This document shows positions 62,242 to 64,000 of a stretch of 64,000 nucleotides of DNA, in pieces. Location of the stretch: positions 682,001 to 746,000 of the forward strand of contig OY781965.2 of assembly GCA_963677395.2 (NCBI GenBank). The letters run 5' to 3'. Within the stretch, counting starts at the first letter, position 1. Every line of letters begins with the position of its first letter. Below the pieces are notes generated by a model that saw only the letters and a list, made by a program, of their open reading frames with translations, was not told the DNA's origin and made no database searches. The position numbers were made by a program, and so were the translations under genes. Source of the stretch: G963667975 sp963677395 (GTDB taxonomy: Bacteria; Bacteroidota; Bacteroidia; Bacteroidales; G963667975).

Positions 62242-62373
62242 GAGGCTGTATCAAAAAGCTGCAATCATAATATATTTTTCCCGACTTTCGGGACTCAATA
62301 AGTTATCATATTGAGTCCCGAAAGTCGGGAAAGTTTTTTTATCAAATGAGGGAGCTCTTGAGAAAGTTCCCTC
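62242..62373. mobile_element. MITE-like palindromic element, copy 2
   Basis: A 132-base element. Its centre is a perfect 24-base-pair inverted repeat (62277-62300 with 62309-62332) made of TTTCCCGACTTTCGGGACTC and flank, with an 8-base loop. Its ends are imperfect inverted repeats: GAGGCTGTATCAAAAAGC on the left and, on the other strand, GAGGGAACTTTCTCAAGAGC on the right. The stretch ATAAGTTATCATATTGAG matches 15283-15300 in copy 1 with one change. It lies between two - strand genes. No target duplication is evident. Confidence 0.7.
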
Positions 62374-62384
62374 TGTTTTGAAGA

Positions 62385-63773
62385 TTATTTTTTGTTAGGA
62401 AGGTCGAGACCGTAACCTTTTTTGCGGTCAACAACGCGTAAGATGACACTTAAAATGATGGCAGCGATACCAAAACCTGCAAAAATAAGTTCCGGAACGG
62501 TATAATTGTAAGTGGCGCCTTTAACACCAGCAGCAATTTGTTCAGAAACGCCAGGGTTTGAAGCTGTAAGCGCATAACCAATTAACATAGGTACACCCCA
62601 TAATCCCCAGTTTTGAATCCAGAAGATCAAACCGTATGCAGAGCCTAAATATCTGTTCTCTACAATTTTAGGCAGTGATGGCCACATTGAAGCAGGTACT
62701 AATGAGAATGCAATACCTAAGATTATGATTGTAAATATAGCAATTGCAGAGTTGAATGATTCAGCAGGAACGAAGGCAAAAATTAAATGAGAAATGGTTA
62801 GCAAGATTGCTCCATAAAGCATCATTTTTGCGCCTAAGCCTTTTTTGTCTAGGAAGAAACCAATAAAAGGAGTCAGAATCATTGCACCGATTGGGAACAT
62901 AGATACATAACGTGAAGCAACACCTTCGGCAATTCCTAATTTGCTGGCCAACATTTGAGGCGCAAAACGCTGAAATGGAAAGATTGCTGAATAGAATAAT
63001 ACACAAAGACCTGCAATAGCAAGGAAACCGGGATTTGTAAAGATTTTACCAATATCACTGATTTTAAATTCTTCTTCAGGATCTGACGTAGCATTTAAAC
63101 TTTCCTGTTTGTCCAGTTTAGAATCCATGAAAGTGTAAATAAAGAATGTAAGGAATCCAATGCATAAGAAAGCACCGCCCCAGATAAATGCATTAGCCGG
63201 ACCAGCACCGTTAGATGCGAAAATTGGAGATAACCACATTACTGCAAAAACGCCTAAACGTGCCAATGCCATTTCAAGACCCATTGCTAAAGCTAATTCT
63301 TTGCCCTGGAACCATTTAACGATAGTTTTTGATACGGTGATACCAGCCATTTCAACCCCAACGCCAAATACAGCAAAGCCTAAACATGCAATCCATACGG
63401 TAGTTGGAAATTTCATCCAAATGAAGGTTGTTTCTGCATCGATAGCAACAAATTTAAGTGCATAGATTTTAATTAATGCTCCTGCTACCATGGTTAAACC
63501 GGCAGTAATCAATGTAAAACGGATGCCCATCTTGTCAAGGATAATCCCTGAAATAATTAAGAATCCAAAGAATACGTTAAAGAAGAATTCTTGCCCACCA
63601 TAGAATCCAAATGCATCTGAATTCCAATGGTATTGTGTCTCGAACATTGTTTTGAGTGGTGAAGCTACATCCACAAAGAAATAGGCAAAAAACATAGTAG
63701 ATGAAATAAGTGCCAACGCAATCCATCTCGCAGTTTTTGAGTCTCTTAAAGATTGTTGAATTTTTTCAGTCAT
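62385..63773 (-). CDS. Major facilitator superfamily transporter
   Basis: A 462-residue membrane protein with 12 predicted helices. The first helix pair (WIALALISSTMFFAYFFVDVASPL) is followed by a DKMGIRFTLITAGL loop motif of the MFS type, and the middle loop (residues about 212-240, YTFMDSKLDKQESLNATSDPEEEF) is charged and cytoplasmic. The second half repeats the pattern, with DKKGLGAKMMLYGA. It resembles nitrate/nitrite or organic anion carriers, but I cannot name a substrate. It is transcribed alone, upstream of an unknown secreted protein. Confidence 0.88.
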   Translation of the reverse strand: MTEKIQQSLRDSKTARWIALALISSTMFFAYFFVDVASPLKTMFETQYHWNSDAFGFYGGQEFFFNVFFGFLIISGIILDKMGIRFTLITAGLTMVAGALIKIYALKFVAIDAETTFIWMKFPTTVWIACLGFAVFGVGVEMAGITVSKTIVKWFQGKELALAMGLEMALARLGVFAVMWLSPIFASNGAGPANAFIWGGAFLCIGFLTFFIYTFMDSKLDKQESLNATSDPEEEFKISDIGKIFTNPGFLAIAGLCVLFYSAIFPFQRFAPQMLASKLGIAEGVASRYVSMFPIGAMILTPFIGFFLDKKGLGAKMMLYGAILLTISHLIFAFVPAESFNSAIAIFTIIILGIAFSLVPASMWPSLPKIVENRYLGSAYGLIFWIQNWGLWGVPMLIGYALTASNPGVSEQIAAGVKGATYNYTVPELIFAGFGIAAIILSVILRVVDRKKGYGLDLPNKK

Positions 63774-63907
63774 AACTTTTCTCTATTTGTTTTAGTTAAA
63801 TTTTTTGACGAACCAGCAAAGCTAAAGATAAATCAGATACCATAAGCATAGAAATATCATGTTTTCCTTTAGATTTTAGCTTTTTCATTCTCATTTTTGA
63901 CATTCTC

Positions 63908-64000
63908 TTATTTTGTAATAGCTTTTAATTCATCCGGGAGATTATTATAGCCTTTTATGATAGCAGGTGAAATAATGGTTTGCCCGTTCTGTTTCATAAT
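63908..64000 (-). CDS. C-terminal end of an unidentified gene, cut by the window edge
   Basis: On the - strand the frame is open from 64000 to the TAA at 63910-63908 and codes for 30 residues, ending YNNLPDELKAITK. A helical end with NLPDELKAI is seen, but no domain. An in-frame ATG at 63997-63995 would give a 29-residue peptide, so a longer gene beyond the edge is more likely. I do not recognise it. Confidence 0.45.
   Translation of the reverse strand: MMKQNGQTIISPAIIKGYNNLPDELKAITK

Overview
The window looks like chromosomal DNA of a Bacteroidota bacterium, most likely of the order Bacteroidales. The evidence is a low GC content, promoters of the form TTTG-N19-21-TAnnTTTG, an almost complete lack of Shine-Dalgarno sequences, two proteins with type IX secretion (T9SS) sorting tails, a lipoprotein form of TamA (TamL), and several gene neighbourhoods that I remember as typical of the order. 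I see no prophage, no intact insertion sequence and no CRISPR array.

Layout. 0-6.3 kb: the end of a pterin synthase gene and folE, an RNA-binding RRM protein, a Bax-inhibitor-like membrane protein, fabD, a polysaccharide phosphatase (CpsB/YwqE type), rfbB and pdxJ. 6.5-15.2 kb: an envelope cluster on the + strand (CBS protein, Omp85-like protein, nadK, DUF6089-like porin-like protein, uppS, bamA, two Skp/OmpH chaperones). 15.4-21 kb: a TlpA-like thioredoxin, a DUF6029-like outer membrane protein, an Omp28-like lipoprotein and, on the opposite strand, tamL. 21.2-22.1 kb: four tRNA genes, including a tandemly duplicated tRNA-Val(TAC) with duplicated terminator. 22.1-25.4 kb: mutS and a divergent SpoU-type RNA methylase.

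25.4-37 kb is the accessory part. All its genes lie on the + strand, are mostly short, are separated by wide gaps, and are often unrelated to each other. It holds a T9SS cargo protein flanked by diverged direct repeats, small lipoproteins, a MarR repressor whose own start codon lies inside a duplicated operator-like palindrome, a flavodoxin/ferredoxin fusion and a GalT-like protein that both carry Firmicutes-like ribosome binding sites, an AlkZ-like protein, a second-type IMP dehydrogenase that resembles the enzyme of the protist Tritrichomonas foetus, and a short QueG-like iron-sulfur protein.

37-49.3 kb: mainly - strand genes: a TPR histidine kinase, an S41 protease, an ALDH7-type dehydrogenase, a CPBP protease, then a small operon led by an 1104-residue protein that combines a degenerate peptidase-MA-like domain, a TolB-like propeller and a beta-barrel. 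49.7-58.1 kb: a hybrid histidine kinase with five 21-residue coiled-coil repeats, a sigma-54 activator, a T9SS protein, lptE, a TPR-like protein, secG and groES-groEL; a -24/-12 (sigma-54-like) element lies in front of groES. 58.3-64 kb: a TonB-dependent receptor-like protein, an unknown secreted protein, an MFS transporter and the end of a further gene.

The dominant theme is envelope biogenesis: lipid and cell wall precursors (fabD, uppS), outer membrane protein assembly (bamA, two Skp proteins, tamL and other Omp85-like barrels), LPS export (lptE), protein export (secG) and quality control (S41 protease, groESL). A miniature inverted-repeat element family with long palindromes is scattered through intergenic regions (15.2 kb and 62.2 kb, with decayed relatives at 21.1 and 25.4 kb).
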